Counted from the first letter of the stretch, positions 38,362 to 48,126 are shown. The stretch: 62,590 nucleotides of DNA from Streptomyces phaeoluteigriseus (GCF_001896135.2 NZ_MPOH02000019.1:110578-173167), one strand, 5' to 3'. The notes: a model not told the origin generated them from the sequence alone. A program made the numbers and translations.

Positions 38362-39045
38362 TCAGACGACAGCGGTCCCCACGGGCGGCCCCCGAGAAGT
38401 GATCGCGTGGACGAGCAGCAGTGTTCGCGGCGCCCGGTCCGAGCGGCGGCGTACACGCAGGCGCGGGCGGTCGGGTGGCGTCGGCAGGGCGAGCGGCAGC
38501 CGCAGCGGCACGGTCAGCCGGCCGACCACGGCCCGCAGGATGCGGAAGGCGGCACGTTCCCCGTACGCGAGCCACAGGCCGCACAGCAACGCGGCCAGCA
38601 GGTGGGCGGAGACCATGCCGAACGACGACGTACCGCCCACGGCGTGCCCGAGATGGTCCATGTGGCCTGTGTCCATGGAATCCACGGAGTCCACGTGCAG
38701 GGAACCCATGTGCATGGAGCCCATGTCGTGTGCCCCGGAACTCATGTCCATCGAGGCCGTGTCACCGGATGCCGGAGCCACGGGGTGCGCACCGGACCGG
38801 GCCAGGGAGAACGCCGAGTGCAGGGCCGTCTGTGCGGCGACCACGACGGACACGACCAGCGGAAGCCCGCGCTCACGGCCTGCCAGACACCAGCCCACGG
38901 CGCCGGTCGCCGCCGCACCGGCGGCCAAGGTCCACCACGGCACCCGGCTGCCGGACATCAGCACGTGCCCCAGGGCGGCGAGCAACACACAGACGGCCGC
39001 GAACACCGCGGCCCGAAGCGTGCGAGAACACCACCCAGCAGTCAT
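38362..39045 (-). CDS. Met/His-rich membrane protein, possible copper sensor or scavenger
   Basis: 227 residues from ATG 39045, chosen over an in-frame ATG at 39057 because GAGG lies 6 bases before it. About five hydrophobic segments are seen. Between helices 3 and 4, about residues 96-135, is an extracytoplasmic-looking loop of Met, His, Ser, Gly and Asp (SMDMSSGAHDMGSMHMGS, DTGHMDHLGHA). Such loops bind Cu(I)/Cu(II) in copper-handling proteins. It lies 144 bases upstream of the ECF sigma gene and may control it or belong to its regulon. The copper link is inference from composition only. Confidence 0.7.
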   Translation of the reverse strand: MTAGWCSRTLRAAVFAAVCVLLAALGHVLMSGSRVPWWTLAAGAAATGAVGWCLAGRERGLPLVVSVVVAAQTALHSAFSLARSGAHPVAPASGDTASMDMSSGAHDMGSMHMGSLHVDSVDSMDTGHMDHLGHAVGGTSSFGMVSAHLLAALLCGLWLAYGERAAFRILRAVVGRLTVPLRLPLALPTPPDRPRLRVRRRSDRAPRTLLLVHAITSRGPPVGTAVV

Positions 39046-39222
39046 GACGGGCCTCATCCTTGCATCCGGGGTGCGGTCGTCAGGGTGAGGTACGGAAACC
39101 GCCCCGGCAGCAGGCTCAATCCGGGACACGTGATCCAGAACACAGCAACGGGCCGCCCCTCCGCCACGTCTCCGGCCGGATCGCGCTCCCCAACTCCCTT
39201 GCCTCGACCGCCATCCGCCAAC

Positions 39223-40641
39223 TCACCGCGCCCAGGCGGTCAGCAAATCGCCAGGGCCGTAGGCGGCATCGAGCCCCGGACAGTCGACTCCGCTGCGCGA
39301 GACCGCCACGACTGGAACAGGTTCGCCGGTGAGGGCGGCCCGGTGTCGATGGAGAGCTGCCAGGTCGTGCCGATCGAAGGGCGACTGCTCCAGCCACTTG
39401 ATGGAGCCGACGAAGAGCAGTTCCTTGGCAATGGGGGCGCGGTCCGCCCCGACGACATCGATCTCGACGTCGTTGGTACGGGTCCAATAGCCGCCCACTG
39501 CGGAGGCCGCGGGCAGCCTGTCATCGGGCAGTATCCGCGCCAGGGCCTCGCGGACAAGGGGTTCGACGGCTCGGCCGCGCCAGCTGGTCCAGTTCTCCCG
39601 GATGCGCGCCAAGGTCAGATCGCCCCGCCCCCGCTCGATCTCCTCCATGGACGGGCCGAGCAGGTGCAGCCAGAACCGCAGGTAGGGATCTGCCACCCGG
39701 TAGCGGCGATCCTTCGACGGACGCAGCGATACGGGCAGCTCCGCAGCGACGATCCGCTTGTCCGTGAGCAGCTCCAGCGCTCGCTGCAGGGGCGTGGCCC
39801 CGATTCCGCCGGCTGCACGGGCGATGTTGGTGAAGGTCCGCTCGCCACTGCCGATAGCCGCCAGCACCGTACGCGCCTGAGCCTGCGGAGGGAATTCGGC
39901 AGCCAGCGAGCGCTCGGCCGATACCAGTAGGGCCGAGACCGGGTCGCTCAGCGCCTCGCCGAGGAAGTCCCACAGCCCTGCGCCTGGCGGCCACTCCGCG
40001 CAGACCAACGGCAGCCCGCCGGTGACCAGCGCGGCGTCGAAGGCTGCCGCCGGTTCCAACCCGAGCATCTGCCCCACCTCGGCGGGGTTCAGTGGTCCTA
40101 GCACCATCTCCCGGCCGCGTTGATGGAAGGGGCGTCCGTAGCTGTTCAGGGCCTCCATCATCGACAGATCGGAGCCGATGAGGACCAGCAGCACTGGCCT
40201 GGTCTCCAGCACCCGGTCCCAGGCCCGTTGCAGCATCCCCTCAAAGGCGCCATCGGCATCCATCAGGTATGGCACCTCGTCGATGATCAGCACGCTCGCC
40301 CGGTCGGCGGGCAGCGCCGCAGCCAGCACGTCGAACGCGGCGTCCCAGCTCTCCGGCCGTGCGGCGGCCACGAGCCGCGCCATCGGCAGCGTCGATGCCT
40401 GGGCGTCCCGGGCAAGCCGTGCAAGATCATCTCCAGGGGACGCACCGGTCGCCGCGTAGAACAGGAATGGGGCCCCGGAGCGCTCCGCAAACCGCTCGAC
40501 CAGCCGCGACTTGCCCACCCGGCGCCGCCCACGCAACATCACGCACCGACCGGGTCGCTCCCCGCCAACCCCTGCCGCCACCTTCTGCAGCTCTCGCTCC
40601 AATGTCGCCAGCTCCTGCCGACGACCTACAAAGTCCACCAC
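39223..40641 (-). CDS. ATPase_2-type AAA ATPase with DUF234-like C-terminus
   Basis: 472 residues from GTG 40641, with GGAGGT 8 bases upstream. The opening VDFVGRRQELATLERELQK is typical of archaeal-type ATPase_2 proteins. Walker A is RGRRRVGKSR (about 36-45), Walker B SVLIIDEVPYL (about 116-126). A winged-helix segment follows (TPLQRALELLTDKRIVAAEL, RYRVADPYLRFWLHLLG), then a DUF234-like nuclease-fold end (WTRTNDVEIDVVGADRAPIA, KELLFVGSIKWLEQSPFDRH). The D-E-D...K pattern there could be a metal site. Function is not established; such genes are patchily distributed, and an IS remnant lies alongside. Confidence 0.8.
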   Translation of the reverse strand: MVDFVGRRQELATLERELQKVAAGVGGERPGRCVMLRGRRRVGKSRLVERFAERSGAPFLFYAATGASPGDDLARLARDAQASTLPMARLVAAARPESWDAAFDVLAAALPADRASVLIIDEVPYLMDADGAFEGMLQRAWDRVLETRPVLLVLIGSDLSMMEALNSYGRPFHQRGREMVLGPLNPAEVGQMLGLEPAAAFDAALVTGGLPLVCAEWPPGAGLWDFLGEALSDPVSALLVSAERSLAAEFPPQAQARTVLAAIGSGERTFTNIARAAGGIGATPLQRALELLTDKRIVAAELPVSLRPSKDRRYRVADPYLRFWLHLLGPSMEEIERGRGDLTLARIRENWTSWRGRAVEPLVREALARILPDDRLPAASAVGGYWTRTNDVEIDVVGADRAPIAKELLFVGSIKWLEQSPFDRHDLAALHRHRAALTGEPVPVVAVSRSGVDCPGLDAAYGPGDLLTAWAR

Positions 40642-40663
40642 GCCCGCCGACCTCCACGCATGA

Positions 40664-40698
40664 TACTAACGACAACGTTACTAACATTGACATTAGTA
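40664..40698. promoter_or_regulatory. TACTAAC repeats in the ATPase promoter region
   Basis: TACTAAC occurs at 40664-40670 and 40679-40685, and the inverted form TTAGTA at 40693-40698. The spacing of the two direct copies is 15 bases. The stretch is AT-rich and lies 22-57 bases upstream of the ATPase start codon, where a repressor would block transcription. No known regulator is assigned. Confidence 0.5.
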
Positions 40699-40829
40699 GA
40701 TGGCTTCGCCGGTTGTCGCCCACGATCACGAGTCATGGACCTGCGTTTCGAGGGCCGTGCGACATCGGGCCGGTCGCGCAAAGCGGGGGCCAAGGCTTCC
40801 CGCTTTTCGTCGTCCAGGTGGATGCCGAG

Positions 40830-41016
40830 GAGGTGGTCGGCGATCTCACCCTGGAGCGCGGACTCCAGCAGCCGCTTGGTCAGCTGCTGAAGCAGCCCAC
40901 CCCCGCCAGTCAGCCGGAGGCCGTCGACCTGGGCACGGCCGACCAACTCGTCGATCAGCCGACCGTCACCGCCTTCGCCTGCTGCGCCGCCTCGAGAGTC
41001 TCGGTCTCGGGGGACA
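40830..41016 (-). mobile_element. IS256-family transposase remnant (N-terminal part)
   Basis: From ATG 41016 the minus strand reads MSPETETLEAAQQAKAV, then, after a one-base shift near 40955-40960, LIDELVGRAQVDGLRLTGGG and LLQQLTKRLLESALQGEIAD. This is the familiar N-terminus of actinobacterial IS256 (Mutator-type) transposases. Similarity stops near GEIADHL; the DDE domain is absent and no inverted repeats are visible. A decayed fragment beside the ATPase gene, and a sign of past insertion. Confidence 0.75.
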
Positions 41017-41390
41017 TAACGGGCCCTGGCCGCCGCGCTTCCCGGCCCCCGAGGGCTCGCCGTTCACCGACGCGGCCGCGGACCCGGATGCCGACGCGGG
41101 CGCGGGCACGTTCACGCCGGGGGCGGCGGACGGCGCGGGCGAACCGAACCGGCCCGCCGCACCTCGCGCACGGGCGAGGACGACGAGGACGGGAGCTGAT
41201 CCGGTAGAGGCCGTGATGGGCTACGGCTCGGAGCCGTGAGGAAAGTGTGAGCGCAGGCTGCTCGACCGCCCCGCAACCCCTCCTACGGGGCTGTGGCCCA
41301 CGGAAATCAACCAGGGGCCCAACCCCGAGAGGCCGGACCCCTTCTGACCTGCATGTTTGCCAGATCATCGAAGTGATGGTGAAGCACCCG
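41017..41390. other. non-coding region with a possible truncated gene end
   Basis: 374 bases between the IS remnant and ychF. On the plus strand about 41020-41239 reads PWPPRFPAPEGSPFTDAAAD and an acidic Asp/Ala/Gly-rich tail to a TGA at 41237, which looks like the 3' end of a host gene whose front was lost. The last 150 bases (GCCCAACCCC, CTTCTGACCTGCATGTTTGCC) look intergenic. I cannot identify the lost gene. Confidence 0.4.
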
Positions 41391-42479
<1,089 letters not shown>

Positions 42480-42648
42480 GTTGCGACTTCCCGTAGTGAG
42501 AGGGCCAGGGGGCCAGAGGGCTGGCCGATCCACCAGTTTACGGCGTGTCCGCGCCCGCCCCGGCGGACCTGTCGAACGCATGGCCAAGGTCGCCTCTCCG
42601 GCGTGTCCCGCGCCCGATTCGGCACATAAACCGACCTAGGTTGGACGG

Positions 42649-43269
42649 GTGGAGCATCACAGGACGCGACGCGGCACCGTGCCCCTGCCGCCGCAGACCG
42701 GCCGCGGCGGGAGCGGTGACACCCGCCGCGGGAACGGTTCGGTGCGCGCCGGCCGGGCGGAGCCGCCACGCGGCTCACGTTCCGGCTCCGGCACGCCGCC
42801 CCGGGCCGGCGGTGCGCCCCGGCCCCCGAAGCCGGCCCGCTCCCCCGCCTGCGCCGCGCCGCCCGCCGCGAGCCGGCACATGCCCAGCCCCCGGCTCACC
42901 GGTCTCGGCACGGGCCTGTTCAGCGTGCTGGTGATGGTGACGCTCGGCTGGCTCGACCGGCTGCTGCTGGGCGCCTCGCAGACGGCGTACGGCGTGCTGT
43001 TCGTGCCGGTGTGCGTGCTGTGCGGGCTGTGGGTGCGCCGGGCCGACCTGGTCGCCGCGCCGGTCGTGATGCCCATCGCCTTCGCCCTGGGCATCCTGCC
43101 GCTCGCGAAGGACGGCGGCGGGCCCGGCGCCCGGCTGATGGCACTGGCCACCGCCCTGGCCACCCAGGTGGGCTGGCTGTACGGCGGGACACTGCTGGCC
43201 GCCCTGACCGTGCTGGTGCGCCGGGTGGTCCTGGTGGCCCGGCGCCGCCGGGCCACCGCCCGCCGCTAG
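42649..43269 (+). CDS. DUF6542-like membrane protein
   Basis: 206 residues from GTG 42649. The first ~80 residues are basic, Arg/Gly/Pro-rich and disordered (RRGTVPLPPQTGRGGSGDTR). Four hydrophobic helices follow (about 85-105, 110-127, 135-150 and 164-195), ending in an Arg-rich cytoplasmic tail (RRRRATARR). It diverges from ychF. No function is known to me; the DUF6542 assignment is from memory of the helix pattern. Confidence 0.7.
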   Translation: MEHHRTRRGTVPLPPQTGRGGSGDTRRGNGSVRAGRAEPPRGSRSGSGTPPRAGGAPRPPKPARSPACAAPPAASRHMPSPRLTGLGTGLFSVLVMVTLGWLDRLLLGASQTAYGVLFVPVCVLCGLWVRRADLVAAPVVMPIAFALGILPLAKDGGGPGARLMALATALATQVGWLYGGTLLAALTVLVRRVVLVARRRRATARR

Positions 43270-43287
43270 CGCCGGGCCGGACGGCTG

Positions 43288-44034
43288 CTAGCGGCTCTCC
43301 GCCGCCCGCATGGCCGCGCCCACGATCCCCGCGTTGTTCTGGAGCTGCGCCGGGACGACCTCGGCCTTGATGCCGTCGATGAAGTGCAGGAACTTCTCCG
43401 ACTTGCGGCTGACACCGCCGCCGATGATGAACAGTTCGGGCGAGAAGAGCATCTCGACGTGGGCGAGGTACTTCTGGACGCGGTGCGCCCAGTGCTCCCA
43501 CGTCAGGTCGCCGTCCTCCTTGGCCTTGCTGGAGGCGCGGGTCTCCGCGTCATGGCCGTGCAGCTCCAGGTGGCCCAGCTCGGTGTTGGGGACGAGGACG
43601 CCGTCCACGAAGACGGCGCTGCCGATGCCGGTGCCGAAGGTCAGGAGGATGACGGTGCCCCGGCGGTCGCGCCCGGCGCCGAAGGCGACCTCGGCGACAC
43701 CCGCCGCGTCGGCGTCGTTGACCACGGTCACCGGCAGTCCGCCCAGCCGCTCGCTGAACAGGGCACGCGCGTCCGTGTCGATCCAGCCCTTGTCGACGTT
43801 GGCCGCCGTACGGATCGTGGAGCCGCCGGTGACGACGCCCGGGAAGGTCAGGCCGACCGGGCCCGTCCAGCCGAAGTTCTCGATCACCTGCCGCACGCCG
43901 TCGGCCACGCCGTCGGGCGTCGCCGGGTGCGGGGTGAGCACCTTGAAGCGCTCCTGGGCCAAGTCGCCCCTGTCCAGGTCCACAGGGGCGCCCTTGATCC
44001 CGGATCCACCGATGTCCACGCCGAAGATCTGCAT
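43288..44034 (-). CDS. ppgK: polyphosphate glucokinase
   Basis: 248-residue ROK-family kinase that phosphorylates glucose with polyphosphate or ATP. IFGVDIGGSGIKGAPVDLDR is the phosphate motif typical of PpgK; VVNDADAAGVAEVAFGAG holds the catalytic Asp; LTFGTGIGSAVFVDG and LGHLELHG are the glucose-binding motifs. It lacks the CxCGxxGC zinc motif of ordinary ROK glucokinases, which supports the polyphosphate-dependent type. Start ATG 44034. Confidence 0.9.
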   Translation of the reverse strand: MQIFGVDIGGSGIKGAPVDLDRGDLAQERFKVLTPHPATPDGVADGVRQVIENFGWTGPVGLTFPGVVTGGSTIRTAANVDKGWIDTDARALFSERLGGLPVTVVNDADAAGVAEVAFGAGRDRRGTVILLTFGTGIGSAVFVDGVLVPNTELGHLELHGHDAETRASSKAKEDGDLTWEHWAHRVQKYLAHVEMLFSPELFIIGGGVSRKSEKFLHFIDGIKAEVVPAQLQNNAGIVGAAMRAAESR

Positions 44035-44063
44035 GGCTCCACGTTACGACGGCGGACTGACGG

Positions 44064-45080
44064 TCACTCGGCCGAGGTCTCCACCGGGCCGCTCCCGCCC
44101 CGCCCGGCCACCAGCGCGGCGGCCTCCTCGCGCAGGTCACGGCGGAGTTCCTTCGGCAGCGAGAAGATGATGTGCTCCTCGGCCGCCTTCACCAGCTCCA
44201 CATCGCCGTAGCCGCGCTCGCCGAGCCAGCCGAGGACCTCCTCGACGAGGATCTCGGGGACGGAGGCACCGGAGGTGACGCCGACCGTCGTCACACCCTC
44301 CAGCCACGCCTCGTCGATCTCGCTCGCGAAGTCCACCAGGTACGCCTCGCGGGCACCGGCGAGCTTGGCGACCTCGACGAGCCGCTTGGAGTTCGAGGAG
44401 TTGCGGGAGCCGACGACGATCACCAGCTCCGCCTCGGCGCCCATCTGCTTCACCGCGAGCTGACGGTTCTGCGTGGCGTAGCAGATGTCGTCGCTGGGCG
44501 GCGAGATCAGCTGCGGGAACTTGTCCTTGAGGGCGTCGACGGTCTCCATCGTCTCGTCGACGGAGAGGGTGGTCTGCGACAGCCAGACGACCTTGGACGG
44601 GTCGCGGACCTCGACCTTGGCGACGTCCCCGGGCCCGTCGACGAGCTGGATGTGGTCGGGGGCCTCGCCGGAGGTGCCGATGACCTCCTCGTGGCCCTCG
44701 TGGCCGATCAGGAGGATGTCGTAGTCGTCCTCGGCGAACCGGACGGCTTCCTTGTGGACCTTGGTGACGAGGGGGCAGGTCGCGTCGATGGTGGCGAGCC
44801 TGCCGCGCTCGGCCTCCTGGTGGACGACCGGGGCGACGCCGTGCGCCGAGAACATGACGATGTTGCCCGGCGGGACCTCTTCCGTCCGTTCGACGAAGAT
44901 GGCGCCCTTCTTCTCCAGCGTCTGCACGACGTACTTGTTGTGGACGATCTCGTGGCGGACGTAGACGGGAGCGCCGTACTGCTCCAGGGCTTTCTCGACG
45001 GCGATCACGGCGCGGTCCACACCCGCGCAGTAGCCCCGGGGGGCGGCGAGCAGGACACGGCGGCCAGACGAAGCAGTCAT
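44064..45080 (-). CDS. ispH: 4-hydroxy-3-methylbut-2-enyl diphosphate reductase
   Basis: 338 residues from ATG 45080 (MTASSGRRVLLAAPRGYCAG), with GGGA upstream; an in-frame ATG at 45089 is possible. Last step of the MEP pathway, giving IPP and DMAPP through a [4Fe-4S] cluster. Cluster cysteines are C18, C102 and C200; the catalytic Glu lies in the TTLSVDET region. It is divergent from xseA across 90 bases, the usual streptomycete arrangement. Confidence 0.95.
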   Translation of the reverse strand: MTASSGRRVLLAAPRGYCAGVDRAVIAVEKALEQYGAPVYVRHEIVHNKYVVQTLEKKGAIFVERTEEVPPGNIVMFSAHGVAPVVHQEAERGRLATIDATCPLVTKVHKEAVRFAEDDYDILLIGHEGHEEVIGTSGEAPDHIQLVDGPGDVAKVEVRDPSKVVWLSQTTLSVDETMETVDALKDKFPQLISPPSDDICYATQNRQLAVKQMGAEAELVIVVGSRNSSNSKRLVEVAKLAGAREAYLVDFASEIDEAWLEGVTTVGVTSGASVPEILVEEVLGWLGERGYGDVELVKAAEEHIIFSLPKELRRDLREEAAALVAGRGGSGPVETSAE

Positions 45081-45170
45081 GCGTCCCATCGTAAGGCCGG
45101 GCGCGGGGGCGCAGAGATCGCGTACGCTCCCGGGCCCCGGGTTGTCAGCGGGGGCCACTACTCTCGCGGC

Positions 45171-46394
45171 ATGGCTGTCAACACGTCCGCTGAGGCTCCG
45201 CTGCCCGTCGGTGAGGTCTCGCGGCTCATCGGGGGGTGGATCGAGCGACTCGGCGCGGTGTGGGTCGAGGGGCAGATCACCCAGTTGTCGCGGCGGCCGG
45301 GTGCGGGTGTCGTGTTCCTGACACTGCGCGACCCGTCGCACGACATCTCCGTCGGCGTGACCTGCTTCCGCCAGGTCTTCGACACGGTCGCGGACGTCGT
45401 CGGGGAGGGCGCGCGCGTCGTCGTGCACGCCAAGCCGGAGTGGTACGCCCCGCGCGGGCAGCTGTCGCTGCGGGCCGTCGAGATACGGCCGGTGGGTGTC
45501 GGGGAGCTGCTGGCGCGGCTGGAGCAGCTGAAGAAGTCCCTCGCCGCGGAGGGCATGTTCGCCGCCGAGCGCAAGAAGGCGCTGCCCTTCCTGCCGCAGC
45601 TCATCGGGCTGGTGTGCGGGCGGGCCTCCGCCGCGGAGCGGGACGTGCTGGAGAACGCCCGGCACCGCTGGCCCGCGGTCCGCTTCGAGGTGCGAAATGT
45701 CGCCGTACAGGGCGTGCACGCCGTACCGCAGGTCGTCCAGGCGGTGAAGGAGCTGGACGCCCAGGCGGACGTGGACGTGATCATCGTCGCGCGCGGGGGC
45801 GGCAGCGTGGAGGATCTGCTGCCGTTCTCCGACGAGCAGGTGGTGCGGGCGGTCGCGGCCTGCCGTACGCCGGTCGTGTCGGCGATCGGGCACGAGCCCG
45901 ACAACCCGCTACTGGATCACGTGGCCGACCTGCGGGCCTCCACGCCCACCGACGCGGCGAAGAAGGTCGTGCCGGACGTCGGCGAGGAGCTGGAGCGGGT
46001 GCGGATGCTGCGCGGCCGGGCCCGGCGGTGCGTGGAGGCGTTCGTGGAGCGCGAGGAGCGCGGGCTCGGCCACGCGCTCGGCCGGCCGGTGATAAGGGAT
46101 CCGCACCGGATGATCGACGAGCGGGCTGACCAGGTCTCCTCGCTGGCCGACCGCTCCCGGCGCACGCTCGGGCATCTCCTCGACCGGGCCGACTCCGAGC
46201 TGTCGCACACCCACGCGCGCGTGGTCGGGCTGTCCCCGGCGGCGACACTCAAGCGTGGCTACGCGGTGCTCCAGAAGGCCGACGGCGACGTGGTCCGCGA
46301 CCCGGCCGAGGTCGCGGCCGACGAAGTGCTGCGGGCACGGGTCGCCGCGGGTCAGTTCACAGTTCGAGTCGACGATCAGGGATTGGGTGCATGA
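45171..46394 (+). CDS. xseA: exodeoxyribonuclease VII large subunit
   Basis: 407 residues from ATG 45171. N-terminal OB fold (VWVEGQITQLSRRPGAGVVF), the catalytic domain with LIGLVCGRASAAERDVLENA and VDVIIVARGGGSVEDLLPFS, GHEPDNPLLDHVADLRASTP, and a C-terminal coiled coil. It degrades single-stranded DNA from both ends. The stop overlaps xseB by 4 bases. In E. coli the motif reads GHE-D-T-DFVAD; here it is GHEPDNPLLDHVAD. Confidence 0.95.
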   Translation: MAVNTSAEAPLPVGEVSRLIGGWIERLGAVWVEGQITQLSRRPGAGVVFLTLRDPSHDISVGVTCFRQVFDTVADVVGEGARVVVHAKPEWYAPRGQLSLRAVEIRPVGVGELLARLEQLKKSLAAEGMFAAERKKALPFLPQLIGLVCGRASAAERDVLENARHRWPAVRFEVRNVAVQGVHAVPQVVQAVKELDAQADVDVIIVARGGGSVEDLLPFSDEQVVRAVAACRTPVVSAIGHEPDNPLLDHVADLRASTPTDAAKKVVPDVGEELERVRMLRGRARRCVEAFVEREERGLGHALGRPVIRDPHRMIDERADQVSSLADRSRRTLGHLLDRADSELSHTHARVVGLSPAATLKRGYAVLQKADGDVVRDPAEVAADEVLRARVAAGQFTVRVDDQGLGA

Positions 46395-46615
46395 CGAGCA
46401 AGACGGACGAGGCGCTCGGGTACGAGCAGGCGCGCGACGAGCTGATCGAGGTCGTACGCCGCCTGGAGGCCGGGGGTACGACGCTGGAGGAGTCCCTCGC
46501 CCTGTGGGAGCGCGGGGAGGAGCTGGCCAAGGTGTGCCGACGCTGGCTGGAGGGCGCGCGGGCCCGGCTGGACGCGGCCCTCGCCGAGGAGGAGGGGGCG
46601 ACGGAGCAGGAGTAG
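46391..46615 (+). CDS. xseB: exodeoxyribonuclease VII small subunit
   Basis: 74 residues from ATG 46391 (ATGA overlap with xseA). YEQARDELIEVVRRLEAGGT and LEESLALWERGEELAKVCRR are the conserved helical hairpin that binds the XseA coiled coil. The acidic tail is normal for the family. Confidence 0.93.
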   Translation: MTSKTDEALGYEQARDELIEVVRRLEAGGTTLEESLALWERGEELAKVCRRWLEGARARLDAALAEEEGATEQE

Positions 46616-46686
46616 GAGGAGGAGTGGAGGAACGAGGGGGCTTCCACTGGGGCGTGTGAGGCCGGTCACCGGCACCTCGGGTTTTG

Positions 46687-46715
46687 TTGAACGTTGAAGT
46701 TCTGTCCCGTAGTGT
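46687..46715 (+). promoter_or_regulatory. sigma-70 type promoter for the nitroreductase gene
   Basis: TTGAAC (46687-46692) and TAGTGT (46710-46715) with an exact 17-base spacer, 60 bases upstream of the start codon. It fits the HrdB consensus well. GTTGAACGTTGAAG overlaps the -35 box and could serve as a regulator site. Confidence 0.6.
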
Positions 46716-46774
46716 CGAACACGTCAACCGGCCCGGCGTTCGGGTTCCGGACGCCCACCCGAGGAAGATCGCTC

Positions 46775-47365
46775 ATGTCTCTCGTGCTTGACCCCGCCGC
46801 CCAGGACCTGCTGTTCCGCGAAGCCCGCACCGCGAACACCTTCACCGACGAGCCGGTGACCGAGGAGCAGGTCCAGGCGATCTACGACCTGGTCAAGTTC
46901 GGCCCGACCGCCTTCAACCAGACGCCGCTGCGCATCACGCTGGTCCGCTCCGCCGAGGCCCGTGAGCGCCTCGTGCGGCACATGGCCGAGGGCAACCAGG
47001 CGAAGACGGCCTCCGCCCCGCTGGTCGCGATCCTCTCCGCGGACAACGAGTTCCACGAGGAGCTGCCGACCCTGTTCCCGGCGTTCCCGCAGGCCAAGGA
47101 CCTCTTCTTCGCCGAGCGCCCGGCCCGTGAGGGCTCCGCCACGCTGAACGCCGCCCTCCAGGCCGCCTACTTCATCGTCGGCATCCGCGCCGCCGGTCTC
47201 GCCGCCGGCCCGATGACCGGCTTCGACGCCGAGGGCATCCGCAAGGAGTTCCTGGACGACGACCACACCCCGCTGATCGTCGTCAACATCGGCAAGCCGG
47301 GCGAGGGCGCCTCCTACCCGCGCTCCCCGCGCCTGTCGTACGAGCAGGTCGTCACCACCGTCTGA
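46775..47365 (+). CDS. nitroreductase family protein (malonic semialdehyde reductase RutE-like)
   Basis: 196-residue FMN-dependent oxidoreductase from ATG 46775, with GAGGAAG upstream. ARTANTFTDEPVTEEQVQAI and YDLVKFGPTAFNQTPLRITL are typical of the RutE/HadB subgroup, as is the exact length of 196. GSATLNAALQAAYFIVGIRA and AAGPMTGFDAEGIRKEFLDD complete the fold. No pyrimidine-degradation (rut) genes adjoin, so a general NAD(P)H-dependent aldehyde or nitro-compound reductase is equally possible. Confidence 0.85.
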   Translation: MSLVLDPAAQDLLFREARTANTFTDEPVTEEQVQAIYDLVKFGPTAFNQTPLRITLVRSAEARERLVRHMAEGNQAKTASAPLVAILSADNEFHEELPTLFPAFPQAKDLFFAERPAREGSATLNAALQAAYFIVGIRAAGLAAGPMTGFDAEGIRKEFLDDDHTPLIVVNIGKPGEGASYPRSPRLSYEQVVTTV

Positions 47366-47382
47366 GACGCGACGCGCGTGAC

Positions 47383-47424
47383 ACGGCGAAGGCACCCGGC
47401 GGATCAGCCGGGTGCCTTCGCCGT
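47383..47424 (+). terminator. strong terminator after the nitroreductase gene
   Basis: Perfect 18-bp stem (47383-47400 and 47407-47424; arm ACGGCGAAGGCACCCGGC) with a 6-base loop, starting 18 bases after the stop. The following 170 bases to 47598 hold degenerate GGCACCCGAGGC-type repeats and no gene. Confidence 0.85.
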
Positions 47425-47598
47425 TCTCGGGAGCGCTCGTGGCGCTGGAGATGCAGGAGACGCTCGAAGGCGCCCGAGGCGCTCAGGATGCTCGGGGCAC
47501 CCGAGGCACCCTGCGGGGAACGCGTCCAGCAACGCGAGGAGTGCGCCGCGCTGCCCGGCCTCCGTGGCACCCGAGGCCCCCGAGGCACCCGAAGGTGC

Positions 47599-48126
47599 TC
47601 ATGCCAGCTTCAGCGCGCCCGCCATCTTGGCCAGCTGGGCGAACGAACCCGTACCCGCGACGACCGTCGTGGCGCCGCCGGTGTCCTCCAGGACCAGGGC
47701 GTCGTATCGGCCGCCGGTGTACCGGATCCAGGTGCGGCCGCCGATCTCCTCGGTCACCTTGGTCTCCCGGGCGCCCTGGCTCGCGTCGTCGATGAACCGC
47801 GCGCGCTTCTCGGTCGACTGCTCCACCGTCACGTACTCCCCGTCGGGGGAGTGGAAGCCGAGGTGCCAGGCGTCGAACTGAGCGCCGTCGAAGCGCACCG
47901 AGGTCGCCTTCCAGTCCGAGGACAGGCCTTCGGGGGCGGCCACCGGGTAGGAGGCCGCACGGCGCGCCGTGAGCAGCTCCACCCGGTAGTCGACCCGCTT
48001 CACATCGGGAGCGGCGCTGTCGTCGTGCGGGATGAAGAAGTACATCACCAGACCGGCGACCATGATCAGACCCAGGGAGAGCACCATGTCCCGGACCGTC
48101 TGCGTCTTGCCTTTCGAACCTGCCAC
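47599..48126 (-). CDS. DUF4245 domain membrane protein
   Basis: 175 residues from GTG 48126. A short cytoplasmic N-terminus, one transmembrane helix at about 14-32, and an extracytoplasmic domain with RVELLTARRAASYPVAAPEG, WHLGFHSPDGEYVTVEQSTE and WIRYTGGRYDALVLED, the DUF4245 pattern common in actinobacteria next to glpX. Function unknown. It diverges from glpX. Confidence 0.85.
   Translation of the reverse strand: MAGSKGKTQTVRDMVLSLGLIMVAGLVMYFFIPHDDSAAPDVKRVDYRVELLTARRAASYPVAAPEGLSSDWKATSVRFDGAQFDAWHLGFHSPDGEYVTVEQSTEKRARFIDDASQGARETKVTEEIGGRTWIRYTGGRYDALVLEDTGGATTVVAGTGSFAQLAKMAGALKLA

Noticed and set aside
47425..47598. Regulatory repeat array after the nitroreductase terminator
   Set aside because: The GGCACCCGAGGC-type copies are short, irregular and degenerate; I see no clear period or flanking signal.
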